From Seriola aureovittata (taxonomy: Eukaryota > Chordata > Actinopteri > Carangiformes > Carangidae): a DNA stretch of 64,000 nucleotides. Within the stretch, counting starts at the first letter, position 1, and every line of letters starts with the position of its first letter. Where the stretch lies: contig NC_079377.1 of NCBI RefSeq assembly GCF_021018895.1, forward strand, positions 248,001-312,000, written 5' to 3'. Below, one piece after another: positions 1 through 11,299 of this stretch. Below the pieces are notes generated by a model. The model saw nothing but the letters and a program-made list of their open reading frames with translations, had not been told where the DNA came from and searched no databases. A program made the translations under genes and the position numbers.

Positions 1-500
1 GCTCAGGACACAAAGGTTGAACCCAAAAGCACGACCAGAGAGGCAGTTAACAATAAGGCAGTTTATTGATCTAAATCAATGAATCCTGACAACAGTATTC
101 CAGAAAAACTGGCAAGCCCAAAGGAAACAGGCGAGGAATCCAATGGGGGGAAAAACTGAGAGACGTGGTCAGGCGGGCAGGGTCGAAACACAGACAGGCA
201 GAAGAAGGCAACGGTATCGACAGGGAACAGGCAGATCTCAGGAAACGGGTAACAGAAACGGTCTCTCTCTGAATGGTAGTCAGGAAAACACTGGTAAGTA
301 ACTCACTGGGGAAGAAAACAAACTGGCAAAGTGAAAAGGGACACACAGGGCATAAATACTGTTGGGAATAACGAGACACAGGTGAAACACATTAGGGAGA
401 AGGCAGGTAATCACACGGGAGGAAGTAAAGACACAAGAGGGAAGCTACCAAAATAAAACAGGAAATGACAAGACAGACATAAAACACTAAGGCCTGGGGA
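1..500 (-). mobile_element. LTR fragment (retroelement, 5' part of window)
   Basis: Read on the minus strand, this stretch is pyrimidine-rich and has a TATA-like TATTTATGCC near 352-361 and a polyadenylation signal AATAAA near 76-81, the spacing usual for an LTR. It shares the phrase CCTAATGTGTTT-ACCTGTGT and its overall order with the LTR at 14645-15021, so both probably belong to related families. The left end is cut by the window. No paired LTR or internal region is visible here, so it may be a solo or partial LTR. The open frames inside it are shadows. The class is inferred from layout only. Confidence 0.5.
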
Positions 501-514
501 CCGTTTTGACAACT

Positions 515-836
515 CGTATGAGAATGTTGGAACAACAAAGATCTCTGGCCATCGGCAAAGACGCTCTGGTGAATCTGTGTTATCGGACAATAACACTGTG
601 TCATTAGTGCTGGTTGAACTCAGATCTATCTCAGCAAATCTAACTATCTTAATGGTTGCCTTGGATGGTAGGGCCTCTATGTTAACTAAATTGCATAGGG
701 CATTGTCAAGCTCTGGGTCTTGAAACTGAAAGCGAAACTCATAGGCCAGGTTCAGGTTCTTATTTTTCACCTCTAATATTTGGGCATTTACAGTCTCTGG
801 ACGAGAGCCTCTCAGCGTTGACATCATCAAGGACAA
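515..836 (-). pseudogene. SAMD3-like multi-copy gene fragment (one exon)
   Basis: The minus-strand frame reads LNLAYEFRFQFQDPEL, then a Ser/Thr-rich stretch, then WPEIFVVPTFSYE. From memory this resembles a repeated teleost protein family annotated as SAMD3-like (sterile alpha motif domain-containing 3-like), in which an 'EFRFQ..DP..' segment precedes 'WP..FviP.FS'. Homology stops after FSYE near 515-520, where the frame runs into LTR sequence, so the rest of the gene is missing. The zinc-finger fragment at 5280-5663 on the same strand belongs, in my recollection, to the same family, upstream of this part. Probably a non-functional fragment split by the retrotransposon at 1231-5273; function unknown. 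Confidence 0.45.
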
Positions 837-1230
837 CCCTTAGTTTCAGAACATCAGTCGCTTCCATTTACACTATGTTAGGGAAACCTGTAACATAAAA
901 GACAAAGTTACTCCAGGTGATGGCTCTGTTTTTCACTGATGCACATAAAGCACATGCACCTATAACACATGGGTCATAGCAGAAAATGGACATTACCTTT
1001 AAATATATTGTCCAGTGCGCCCAGGGAGGTGATCACTAGTGTTCATAGAAAGCTCCAGAAAAAGGCTGAGGTAAAAGGCTGAGGATGGCTGCTTGGTCTG
1101 ATGCTGCTCTTTTACTCAGACACTGGAATGAAATGTTTAGTTATGAGAATTAGCTTACTTGAAACTTTGTAGGCAAACTGTGGCATTTGGTCAGTTAGCT
1201 GACATGGCGCTTGCTTTTATGATCTGTTAG
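837..1230. other. Intergenic stretch and probable 5' flank/UTR of R2-type element
   Basis: No coding frame of note. The retrotransposon frame that follows is open only from 1231, after a TAG at 1228-1230, so the element's 5' UTR probably starts somewhere in this stretch. The exact 5' junction with the older host sequence cannot be set without a second full-length copy. Confidence 0.4.
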
Positions 1231-4200
1231 CTCACTAAGAAGCTAAGAAGAAAGACTAGAACTGGGCAGAATAGTTTTCAGGGTGACGTGAGGGTAGCTG
1301 GAGAGAATAAAAATGTTAGGCCAGAGGGAAATAAGCTCCAGATTTGTCCTTGTGGCTGGCAGAAAGTAACGTCAGTTAGGGGCCTTAGAATGCATCAGGG
1401 AAGAAAGAGATGTGTTGCAAAGGAAAGGCAGTGTGGCCGCATCGATCGATACTTTTTAAGAAGTCAATCGAATAAGTCGGATGAAGTCCAGCGACAGGTA
1501 GAAAACCACAGTTCGAAGGATATCAATAACACAGCTACAGAGGGGGAAGAGGAGAGTACAAGAGGGGATGCAGCTGAGACTGAGGTGAATAGGCCAGTCA
1601 AGGAGAGAAATATGGAGCAGAAAACTAGAGTAAAATGGCCGAGGGCAAATAGCAAGAAAGAATGGGAGTCAGTCAATAGAGATTTGTCAGCAATTCTAAG
1701 CAGACTAAGAGGAAATGCAAGCGATAGACTAGAGAAGATGGGGGATATAATTTACTCCTATGGTGCAGAAAGATTTGGGGTGCAAGACAGAAAGAGGGTT
1801 GAAAGAGCACAGTTAGTTAAGTCTAGACAGCAAAGGGAAATGGAGAAATTAGTTAAGGAAAGAAGACAATTAAGAAAGCAGTGGAAAAGGGCAACAGAGG
1901 AAGAGAGGGGGGGAATTAATGTGTTGCAAGAAGATTTGAGAGGCAGACTAGCAGTACTTAGAAGGGCTGAATATCTTAGGAAAAAGAGAAAGAATAAAGA
2001 GTATGTAAGGACAGCGTTTTACAGGGACCCGTTCAAGTTTGCTAAAGGATTGTTTAACCAGGAAAAGGGAGGGCAGCTTAAGGCAACAAAGTTAGAAGTA
2101 GAAAAATATCTAAGAAACACATATTCAGATTTTGAGCAGAATAGAGTAATAGGCCTTCCACCTGACATGCCGCCAGTAGGAAAGATAGATCATGAGATGG
2201 ATGTTAGACCACCCAGGTGGAAGGAGGTTGAGGAGGTAGTCAGGCGTGCAAAGGCTTCTTCGGCCCCAGGGCCAAATGGAGTCCCCTACCGGGTTTATAA
2301 AAGCGCACCTGATAGTCTAAAGTTTTTGTGGAGGCAATTAAGAATAGTTTGGGAGAAACAGGTTATTCCTAGAGCATGGCGTAGGGCAGGAGGGGTTTTT
2401 ATCCCAAAGGAGAAGGAATCCTCAGACCTGAGTCAGTTTCGAATGATCTCTCTCCTAAATGTAGAGGGGAAGATCTTCTTTAGCGTAGTCGCACGGAGAT
2501 TAACTAGTTATTTAGAAAGGAATAGCTTAATTGATACTGCAGTACAGAAGGCAGGAATACCAGGGTTCGCAGGATGTTTAGAGCACACTAGCATGATTTG
2601 GCATCAGATTCAGGCAGCCAAGACAGAGAAAAGAGACTTGAATGTCATATTTTTGGATTTAGCAAATGCGTTTGGTTCAGTGCCACATAGCCTTATTTGG
2701 GAGGCATTTGATTATTTTAAAGTGCCTGGAGTAGTGGTTAATTTAGTAAAATTGTATTTCCAAGATATTAGGCTGTGCTTAAGCACAGCAGGCTTCACAA
2801 CAGGATGGCAGAGGCTAGAAATAGGCATTATGGCAGGGTGCACGATTTCTCCATTGGCATTCACAATGGCGATGGAGGTAATCATTAGAGCTTCTAAGTG
2901 GGTTGTAGGTGGAGAGAGGCGGCAGGATGGGATGCGCCTTACACCAATTAGGGCCTACATGGATGACATGACGTTGATAACTACAACTGTGCCATGTATG
3001 AAAAGAATACTTGAGAGACTTAATAAAAACTTAAAGTGGGCTAGTAAGTCTAGAAGTATCTCAATAAGCAGAGGGAAGTTAAGTGATAGGAAGTTTGTAA
3101 TAGATGAAGAGGAAATTCCAATAATTAGGGAAAAATCTGTAAAGAGTCTAGGTAGGTGGTACAAGGCAGACTTGAATGACGGAGAACAGGTAGTGCAGTT
3201 TCGGAAGGATGTTGCTGAGGGACTGGATAGAATAGATAAATCAGGGCTGCCAGGAAAGTTGAAACTGTGGTGTCTGCAGTTTGGGTTATTTCCCAGGCTG
3301 ATGTGGCCACTGTCTGTATATGAGATTCCAATATCCACTGCAGAAAAAATGGAAAAATTAGTTAGCTTTTACATTAGGAAGTGGCTAGGTGTTCCTAGAC
3401 GTTTAAGCACAGTGGCACTGTATGGGAAAGGCATACTTCAGCTCCCAGTAACTAGTCTAGTGGAGGAGTTTAAATGTACCAAGGTTAGGACAGAGCTCCT
3501 GTTATCTGGGAGCAAAGATGCGGTAGTTAGTAAGGTGGTTCCAAACCCAATCAAGGGGAGAAAGTGGAATCCAAGAATCGCAGTGCAGGAGGCAGAAGCA
3601 ACGCTTAGGCATACAGAGATTGTGGGTAATGTCCAAATAGGCCGGGGAGGCTTGGGGCTTGGCCCAAGCAAACCGGTGTGGAGTAGAGCAGGTCCCAAGG
3701 AGAAGAGAAAGCTAGTCGTGGAGCAGGTTCGTAGACAGGAGGAATTATTAAGGGGTGCTAAGGCAGTGGCCCAGGCTAAGCAGGGACAGTGGGTGAATTG
3801 GGAAGGTCTAGACAAGAAAAAGCTTAGCTGGAAAGAACTCTGGAGCATGGAGGAAAGTAGTATTAGATTCTTGATAGGGGCAACTTATGATGTACTGCCA
3901 ACTCCCCAGAACCTAAAACTCTGGGTAAATGGAGACCCACTATGTTCATTGTGTTCAGGTACTGCAACTTTAAAGCACATTCTGTCAGGGTGTAAGGTTA
4001 GTCTGTCGCAAGGCAGGTATACGTGACGACATAACCAGGTTCTAAAAAGCTTAGCTGCAGGAATTGAAGAGTTACGGAGGCAGGCAAATTTAGGAGGACC
4101 TAAAACAAAGAAAGGTGCAATCAAGTTTGTTCAAGAGGGAGAGAAAGTTGGTAAGACAACAAGAAGGCAAGGCAGCTTAGAAGGTGCTTGTGATTGGGAA

Positions 4201-4614
4201 ATGCAGGTAGATTTAGGAGGAAAGCTTCTTGTTCCCCAGGAAATAGCCATTACAAAGCTAAGGCCTGATATAGTCTTGTGGTCTAGGAGTAGAATGAAAG
4301 TATATTTCATAGAGCTGACTGTTCCGTGGGAGGCCTTAGTTGAGGAAGCATATGAAAGGAAAAAGCTCAGGTATGCAGAGTTAGGGGCAGAAGCAGAGCA
4401 GCGAGGATGGAAAGTTAGGATTTGTCCAGTGGAAGTAGGATGTAGAGGATTTGTAGCAAGGTCTGTTGTCTCTTTGGTAAGGGAGTTAGGAGCAAGTGGA
4501 CAGAGTGTGAGGAAAATTGTAAAGGACATGTCAGATGAGGCATCAAGATCCAGTCAGTGGATTTGGATGAGAAGGAGTAATGGTAGCTGGGGGCCCAGCA
4601 GGGGGAGCACTTAG
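1231..4614 (+). mobile_element. R2-type (RLE-encoding) non-LTR retrotransposon ORF with one internal stop
   Basis: A single long frame encodes the replication protein of a target-primed LINE. Numbering from the GTG at 1288: an N-terminal CCHC finger (C20, C22, H36, C42), reverse transcriptase with motif A FLDLANAF (D457) and catalytic YMDD (557-560), then a CCHC knuckle C886-x2-C889-x7-H897-x4-C902, then a restriction-like endonuclease with PD at 993-994 followed by YFIELTVPWE. This order is that of the R2/R4/Hero group, not the APE-type LINEs. An in-frame TGA at 4024-4026 cuts off the endonuclease; the same frame then stays open to TAG 4612-4614. No ATG opens the frame, which is open from 1231. 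R2-group elements often lack a plain start, so the N-terminus is uncertain. Likely a young, recently disabled copy. Confidence 0.85.
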
Positions 4615-5273
4615 GATAGATAGACTCTTAGGAGAAGCAAGGAAGAAATCCAGGAAGAGGAAGTGTTTTTAAGTGGGGGTGTAGCCTGTGTGAGCCTCTT
4701 TGAGACCATGCGGTTAGTCCAGGTGAGATGGCCTGTATTGTTTGCTTGTATTGAATTGGTTTGTAGTGTGTCTTTGGCTGTTTAGGTGAGTTTGATTGTT
4801 TGTTTGTTTGTTTGTTTGTTTGATGTCTTGGAGAGTGGGGGAGTAGGGGGAGGTAAAGCACAGCCTAACCCGGCGGGGGAGAGTTTAGCTCAAAAGGCAT
4901 CTCTCCTTGACTCTACCTCCCTCATTCAAAATGGCCGCCACTTTCTCCAACTGTTTAGGGGATTTTGTTTGCTGAATCTGCTTAATCTGTTAGTGTGTTT
5001 TGTCAGAGTTGATGATGGTGTTGTTTGTGGTAGCATAGGCAAGATAAAGAAAATAGTCGTGGTGTGAGGAGCAGTGATGGCTGGCATTAGGGGAGTGACT
5101 CTGGGACGCCAGTGATCACTGTCTAGCCTCCTGGAGGTGTCGTGGGACCAACTAGACGAAACACTGGTGAAAGGAGGTTCCCACCTGATGACCCCAAAGA
5201 CATGTTAGTTATCACTGCTCATTAGTCTGTATAGCTAAATTAATAGTTATCATAGGACATGTTAAGCTTAGGG
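4615..5273 (+). mobile_element. 3' UTR of the R2-type element
   Basis: This non-coding stretch directly follows the retrotransposon ORF and includes a (GTTT)n run at about 4797-4822. Its last ~580 bases recur in reverse complement at 16585-17200, which marks the element's 3' end near 5273 (…GTTAAGCTTA). No poly(A) tail is seen at that edge. The frames reported inside it are not coding. Confidence 0.75.
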
Positions 5274-5279
5274 AGCTAT

Positions 5280-5663
5280 TCACTGAGTCTGGTCCATTTT
5301 CTGTAGCACAAGCTTTGTGTTTATCTTAAATAAATACGACCGCAAATGCTCAACATACCGGATCTCATAGTCATTTGTTTTAAACTTGCAAGTCCTAAAT
5401 GGACATGGCACCATTTCTTTCCATCTTAAATGCCCCCTTAGATGAACATATATGTCCCTCTCAAAAAATGGCTGCTTAAAATAACAAACAGGGCAATGAC
5501 ATGCCCGATTAATAGTCAAATCATGACCGTCTCCACCTACCACTCTTTTGTCAGAATGTATTCTCAACAAATGTACCTTTAGTGAATTAAAATGTGCACA
5601 TGCAGTTGTTATACAGGCATGGTAAAGGTGAAACTGGAATACTGGCCATGGTACAGTCTGCAA
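5280..5663 (-). pseudogene. C2H2 zinc-finger fragment of a multi-copy fish gene
   Basis: The minus-strand frame (up to 127 residues) holds a finger-like CITTACAHFNSLKVHLLRIH, a canonical finger CPVCYFKQPFFERDIYVHLR (second histidine follows in GH), and a third CPFRTCKFKTNDY without a clear histidine pair. From memory, such fingers open the teleost family whose later part is the SAMD3-like segment seen at 515-836. The frame ends within a few bases of the retrotransposon's 3' edge, which suggests that insertion truncated it. Nucleic-acid binding is possible by family, but the copy is probably dead. Confidence 0.45.
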
Positions 5664-6482
5664 TGTCTCAACAACTGTATTTTTAAGGCACTAGAAAAAC
5701 CACACAATTTACATTTCCACATGATTTAATTAAAACAACAATAAAACAATGAAAGTTTGTCAAAATCTAGGCAGCATTGTTGATTCCTCGTCATTTTATG
5801 CTGCATGCGTCATGAAAATGACGAGGAATCAACAATGCTGGCTGCTTCACTTTTCCGGATTTTCTTGTAAAACCCAGACGCATGCCTTCCCTTCTTCAGA
5901 GGTTTTGGCCATGTGACCGGGATCTCCTCCTCCCCAGCTCGAGCTTGAGCAAGCCTTGTCAGCTCCGCTGATGGGTAAAGTTAATTCTTTTCAGAGTTCA
6001 GAAAGTAATCACCTACTATCGTGAGTTTCCTCACTGGCATTTGGCTTGCATATGGAGGAGGAGGTGTTGGCTGGGGATTAGCTCATCCTCTCATGGTCAC
6101 CACAGCTTTCACATGCTTCTTCATGGCTTCCCCCAGCCGTTTGACCTGCTCCTGAAACAAGGCCAGCACTGCTAACTCTCTTTTTCTCTTCTGCAACAGC
6201 TTTGCTATCTTATCTCTAACTTTATAGGTCCTAATCAACATCTCCATTTCATTACATTGGTCTACATCAAACCTGCCGTCCAAAGGCCACGGTGATGGAT
6301 TGTATTTAGTTAGCTTATTTCACTTATGTGAATACTGTTTGATTTCAGGTGCCAATATTGGATGTTTGTTTCTTACAACACAAACCTAAATGTCCACCAG
6401 CAATGAGATGTTGTTAGGAACCAACCCTCAGACATGGCCAACTGCTAGCACGTTCCTGTTGCCGCTGATGGCTTAAAGCCTG
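5664..6482. other. Non-coding spacer with a hairpin; one weak small frame
   Basis: No recognised gene. It contains the perfect inverted repeat at 5773-5839. A 66-codon minus-strand frame at 6083-6283 (lysine/glutamate-rich, could form a helix) has no partner exons or motif that I recognise; I would not call it a gene. Confidence 0.4.
5773..5839. repeat. Perfect 25-bp inverted repeat (hairpin)
   Basis: Arms 5773-5797 and 5815-5839 are exact reverse complements, separated by a 17-base spacer. The arm begins AGCATTGTTGATTCC. It could be a pair of transposon ends, a miRNA-like hairpin or a foldback element; nothing nearby decides. Confidence 0.9.
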
Positions 6483-7115
6483 TTCACCTTAGTCTGACTC
6501 TCCGTCTGTCCTGGATAACCTGTTCATATGGAGGAGGAAAACCATGAATGAAGTGATTAATATGTTGTGAAATGAAAGAGTAAAATGTAAAGAACATGAT
6601 CACACTTTCCTAATAAAGTGCTCAGTGAGTGTATGTGACTGTCCTAAATCTCATCTGGATACGAGACACTTGAAATGATTGACAGTTGTGAATGTGGCTT
6701 TAGTCAGACTAAAGCCTGATCAAATTAAACTGAACAACTACTGTGGATGTTGTCCCTTCACTTCCATTTAAAACAGGAACATTTACAGTGACCAGTGACT
6801 CTGTCAATGAACATGGTGACATGACAACAGTGTTTTAACACAGACACAAAGTATTATTCCTGCTGCTATTCACTGACATGTTGTGAACTAATAAAGACAC
6901 AACACATATCATAACAGCCGGAGTACATGAGCTTCACTTCACCGAACACTGTGTACATGTGCACACTCTTATCATATGATAAAATTAGCCTCATCTGATT
7001 AGCAGTTAGCATGGCCCAGCTGAATCCCTGTTGATGCTGTGAAAACCTCAGACTTCTCCTCAGTGTAACAGTAACCTCATAACTATTCTCACTGAACTGA
7101 TGTGTCAAGAAAACA

Positions 7116-7116
<1 letters not shown>

Positions 7117-7168
<52 letters not shown>
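7117..7168. repeat. (AT)n microsatellite
   Basis: Long AT dinucleotide run upstream of the first SOUL gene. The matching run in the second unit (about 12029-12067) is roughly 12 bases shorter, the main length difference between the units upstream of the genes. Confidence 0.95.
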
Positions 7169-7172
<4 letters not shown>

Positions 7173-7374
7173 ACATAATATCTCAAACATTTGTCATATA
7201 TCTAAGTTTTTCCATAAAGACCTATGTGTTAAACTATGTGCAGCAGTGACTGTGATAAAGTGAACTCCTCGTTCTGCCTCCTGGAGGAGGAACAATGTGG
7301 GCATGTGTGTGGCCTGATTAACATGTAACTGGAGCTGTGACATCATTCAGCCTGAAGCAGCAGGTGTGAGGAGA

Positions 7375-9014
7375 ATGGAACAGTCTCTGTCCGTGCTCAT
7401 AGTTCTGGTCCTGGTGTGGTCCTGCAGAGGCTGGGAGGCTCCAGACTTCTGTCATCAGCAACAATGTCCTCAGTACCAGGTGGTTGGTTCACATCAGGTA
7501 TGTTTCAGAGCCATCCGCACTCTGGTCAGTGGTCTGCTCTTTTTCTATGTGGAGAGACAGCTCTGTGGTTCTGCTTTGTACAGGGTTTTGAGGAGCGTCT
7601 GTATGTTGCCACTGACTGGATCACCACCAAGGTAGACAGCCCTGAGGACAGTGACGTGATGGCTGCTTACTCCAGACTGAAACATTTCTGCCAGAGACAG
7701 AAGGAAGCAGGTACGTCAGGGTCCAGAACCAGTTTCACTTTGCAGTGGTTTGGTGATGCTAATAGGTAATGTGAACATATAACTCATGTTAAGTAAGTAA
7801 AACTGGGATAATAACACTGTTCTTGTCCCTGTGTCTCCAACTGAAGCAAATCAATCAAGACTTGATTAAATGGAGAGATACAGAAAATTATTAATTAACA
7901 ATCCACACAAATAAAGAACTGTTGTAGTACACCAATTTACACACAAATAGGTGTGAGAAGCTCAAAACTACACTTTATTTCAGTGACAGGTAGTATTACA
8001 GTTGTGTTGTGTCAGAGAAATCTCTGAATTAGTTCAACTTTTACTTCTAAGAAATGTGCTGAAGGTTCTTCAGGTTTAGAAGTTTAAAGCTTTGAATTCA
8101 TCAAATCTTTAAAAAGGTTTTGTCCCAAGGAAATCTGAAAAACATAAAGTATAGTCTGACTTCAATTCAAAGAAATCTTTGAATGTGCACAACTTTTTAG
8201 AAACTCTTTAATTTCTTACAGGTTTTGTAACAGTTGCAAGACAAACTACTGTGTGGTTCTCTGAAAACGTCTTTAGTCTTCTTTTAGTGTTGTATAGTTG
8301 TGTACAGCTCCTCAGCACTGTGTTGTTTCATGTTGGTCTCTCTCAGGTAATGAGATCCCCACTAACACCTGGCCGGCACTGATCACTGTCTCAGAGGGTG
8401 AGAACGGTCCTGATCTGTCAATGTCCTGGTTTGTTCCGCCGGGTACGACAAAGCCTGAAAACACTGATCCATCAGTCACAGTGCAGAGTAGACCTGAGGC
8501 CACCGTCTACGTCAGGTGACCAGTGGCTTTGATTATCTCTCAGATCAATGTCTCTATGTTTTTGATAAAATCTACCCATGAAGAAAATGCATAAGTGAGG
8601 TGAGATGAGGTGGGGGTGGGGGAGTCAGCCCCAGGAGGGGGATTACAGATTGTATGAAACTAACCAGCCACCAGCCACTGGTTAGACATATCTACCAGAA
8701 TGTCCTGTAACATCAGAGACATAGAGACAGAGGGAGTGGACACACCAGCTCAGATCTCTCAGTGAATAATGGTTTTGATTTTCATCTGACACTAACTGTC
8801 GTTCTACTGTTATTATGTCATTGTTTCCTTGTCATATTAAAGGATATTTGCAGGAACTCCAAGTATCAGCAGCGGTGAAACCAACGCGAAGATGCTCCAA
8901 GAAGCTTTGGACAAAGCTGGGAAAACCTTTGATCCCCACACTTACACTGGAGCTGGCTATGACTCCTATTTATCTATTACTCACCACAATGAGATCTGGA
9001 TCTACCCTGCCTGA
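7375..9014 (+). CDS. Secreted SOUL / heme-binding protein 2-like, copy 1
   Basis: Four exons join cleanly: 7375-7497, 7584-7710, 8347-8515 and 8843-9014 (phases 0, 1, 2), giving 196 residues. All three introns have GT-AG ends. The protein opens with a hydrophobic signal peptide (SVLIVLVLVWSCRG), then WEAPDFCHQQQCPQY. The middle carries FEERLYVATDWITT, and the later part WFVPPG…DPSVTVQSRPEATVYVR-IFAGTPS, the conserved SOUL/HEBP pattern (FvPp…P…dpsv.i..rP..t.yVr.F.G). SOUL proteins bind heme or tetrapyrroles. The signal peptide and paired cysteines suggest a secreted, extracellular member, unlike cytosolic HEBP1/2. I chose ATG 7375; an in-frame GTG at 7366 is not a eukaryotic start. The exact orthologue (which soul/hebp2-like gene) is not settled. 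Copy 2 lies 4899 bases downstream. Confidence 0.85.
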
Positions 9015-10559
9015 CGACAGCACACATCACCACCTGAACCAGTTCATCATATGATCACTGTTTTTTTCTGTATCCTCTGAAGCAAGTTCCACTGTTTTAT
9101 TAGAAAGTTTGAATTAGTTCAACTTTTACTTCTAAGAAATGTGAGAAGTTCTACATGTGTAGATATGTGAAGCTTTGTATTCAACAAATCTTTAAAATGA
9201 AAAATAAGCTTGAATTTCTATAAAATCTCACTTTAAGAAGAGTGTGTCACTGTGTTTTCTCTGAATCCTGTTTTATTAAAAAGTTAAATGTAGCTGGCAA
9301 ACTCTGTATTCTACGACAGTGTTGATGAAATGAAGGCTGGGACATCACTGTCACTGATGTGTGGCCAGCAGTCAGACATGGTTTGATTCCACTGTTGTGT
9401 GATAGAAACCGGTTGCAGGAATGTTGTGGTTTTTACCAGCAGACACTTTTTACTTTGGTGATGATTCATGTCTCACAGAAATGTCACGACTGTTTTCTTG
9501 ACTGGTTAGACTGGTTTGTGCAAAAGAATTCAGCAGTCTCACAGCGAGCATGTTTCAGTTGTTCTGTTTACATAGCTACGACTATGCACCTGATACATGG
9601 CTGTATTGCTGTACAGCTGCCACACTGTCATTATTGGTGTCCTAACACAGTATTTCAGAGGGAAGTTCATCTCAGAAATCTTATTTGTGAATTTTTATTT
9701 CAGTTACTGGATCTTATTGTGAGAGTATAAAGTTATAGACATATATGTAAAAGTGATGAGCCAAACACTGATCTCTAGGTTAAAGGTTAGATCTCTAGGT
9801 CACTGTATCACAGTGTAAAGAAACCTTCAGTCTGTACATAAGATGCATCAATCAAGAGCAGAGTCTCAACATGAGTCATTTATTTAGTTTAGGTTTAAAC
9901 TTAACTTTTCGTGTGGACAACAGGAGGGAGCAGTTCTTGTTTCTTTTTTTGCCACACAGAACCTTTATGTTTATTAGAAAATTTAATACAAAAAACTTTT
10001 CCAGATGAAGAAAAATAGATTGTAGTGCAGCCAGGCTCAGTTGGCATGTGATGTCGGATATTTAACACTAGATGGTGCTGTAGACCTGACTGAAAAAGAC
10101 TGTAATGCTGAGTTAGACTTTTAACATCCGTCCTGTATGTTTGCAATGGAGCTGAATGACATTTATTAAGCCATGAATAATAACTTGTTTGAAAATGTAT
10201 GAAGCTTTACAGATCAACAGTCTCATTAGTTTTACAGACACTGATCTACAACTGATTACCAGCTGTTTACCAGCAAACAATTTACTCTGGTGATGATACT
10301 TGTTGACTGATAATGCTCCAAACAGATCTGCTGTAAATTTAAAAATTCACACATGTCCTCAGCTCAGATAATAAAGACTTTATCTTGTTTGACTGTGTGG
10401 TTAAAGCCATGTTGAACAGTTCAGGTTGGCCCTCCTTCTTCCTGACTGAACAAAGATTTCTCTCACAAAAATGTGACGACTGTCTTCTTCACAGGTTAGA
10501 CTGGTTTGTGCAAAAGCATTCAGCAGTCTCACAGCGAGCATGTTTCAGCTTTAAGCCAT

Positions 10560-10815
10560 CATACAGATCATACATCATACAGATACAGACAGATACATAT
10601 GCACACAGATACAGACATTGAGGTACATACAGACACAGGTACAGATAAAGATACATACTGATGCAGACACAGATACATGCAGATACAGATATACATATAC
10701 ATAGACAAACATACAGATACATATAGATACATATACATACAGATACAGACTTACAGATACACAGAGATACATGCAGAAACATACATATACATAGAAATAC
10801 AGATTCATAGAAATA
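10560..10815. repeat. Degenerate (CATACAGATA)n array
   Basis: Imperfect repeats of CATACAGATA/CAGATACAGA fill the segment; a near copy lies at 17757-18025. Reverse-phase GTATCTGTAT arrays occur at 11300-11393, 19616-19800, 23455-23565 and 24018-24085. Long Tyr/Cys/Val-rich frames across it are low-complexity artefacts. Confidence 0.85.
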
Positions 10816-10816
10816 C

Positions 10817-11219
10817 ACTACTCAAAAAAATTAAAGGAACATTTGAATCACACATCGGCTCTTGATTAAGTAATTGCCGAGTTGAAAATCTTTACTGATG
10901 TACATTGTATAATTTGTTGAGAACAAAATGATGCAACAAAGGTCAATGGAAACCAAAATCCTCAACCCATTGAGGGCTGGATTCGCAATCATAAGGAGCC
11001 CCTAAGGGGACATGGGGACAGGACAGGATGATGTGGTTTCTATTTCCGTGAACTTGGCGCGTTTGTCTCTACGGTTTTCAGGAGCTTGGCATAATTGCCC
11101 ATGCGCGACATCCACCTCTAGATTCCAATGGGCAGCGGCACAGTGGACCATCAGCTCCTTGGAGAAAGTAGGTAAAGTGTATATCTTGTCAAAACTTTGT
11201 AGTCAATCTCTTCCAAAGT
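10817..11219 (+). mobile_element. Multi-copy DNA-transposon-like segment
   Basis: Starts CACTACTCAAAAAAATTAAAG, a terminus I recognise as common in fish genomes, and runs through CCATTGAGGGCTGGATTC into a GC-richer part. A second copy is at 18026-18440 as part of duplication unit 2. No transposase frame remains. The superfamily is not determined. Confidence 0.5.
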
Positions 11220-11299
11220 GATTACTGATGCATTTAAATAGGAATAAACAGAGGATTGTGTCTGAAAACAAAATTATTCCAACTTTATGGGCAACAGTG
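11220..11299 (-). mobile_element. Half of a Tc1/mariner-like MITE
   Basis: Reverse complement of the first ~85 bases of the complete element at 43661-43871, ending in its terminal repeat …TTTATGGGCAACAGTG. The other half is missing here. Confidence 0.65.

Noticed and set aside
6866..7186. Minus-strand frame of 106 codons with a Tyr-Ile repeat head (and its twin at 11777-12085)
   Set aside because: The head is translated (AT)n microsatellite and the rest is upstream flank of the SOUL genes; no family resemblance.
7366..7374. GTG at 7366 as the SOUL gene start
   Set aside because: Eukaryotic gene; ATG at 7375 follows in frame and directly opens a good signal peptide.
9359..9730. 123-codon plus-strand frame (and its twin at 14258-14629)
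   Set aside because: Duplicated only because it lies inside the tandem unit; the same phrase recurs in non-coding flank with shifts, and no domain is visible.
10489..10818. Long Cys/Tyr/Val-rich minus-strand frames (also 17686-18038)
   Set aside because: Low-complexity translation of the CATACAGATA arrays.
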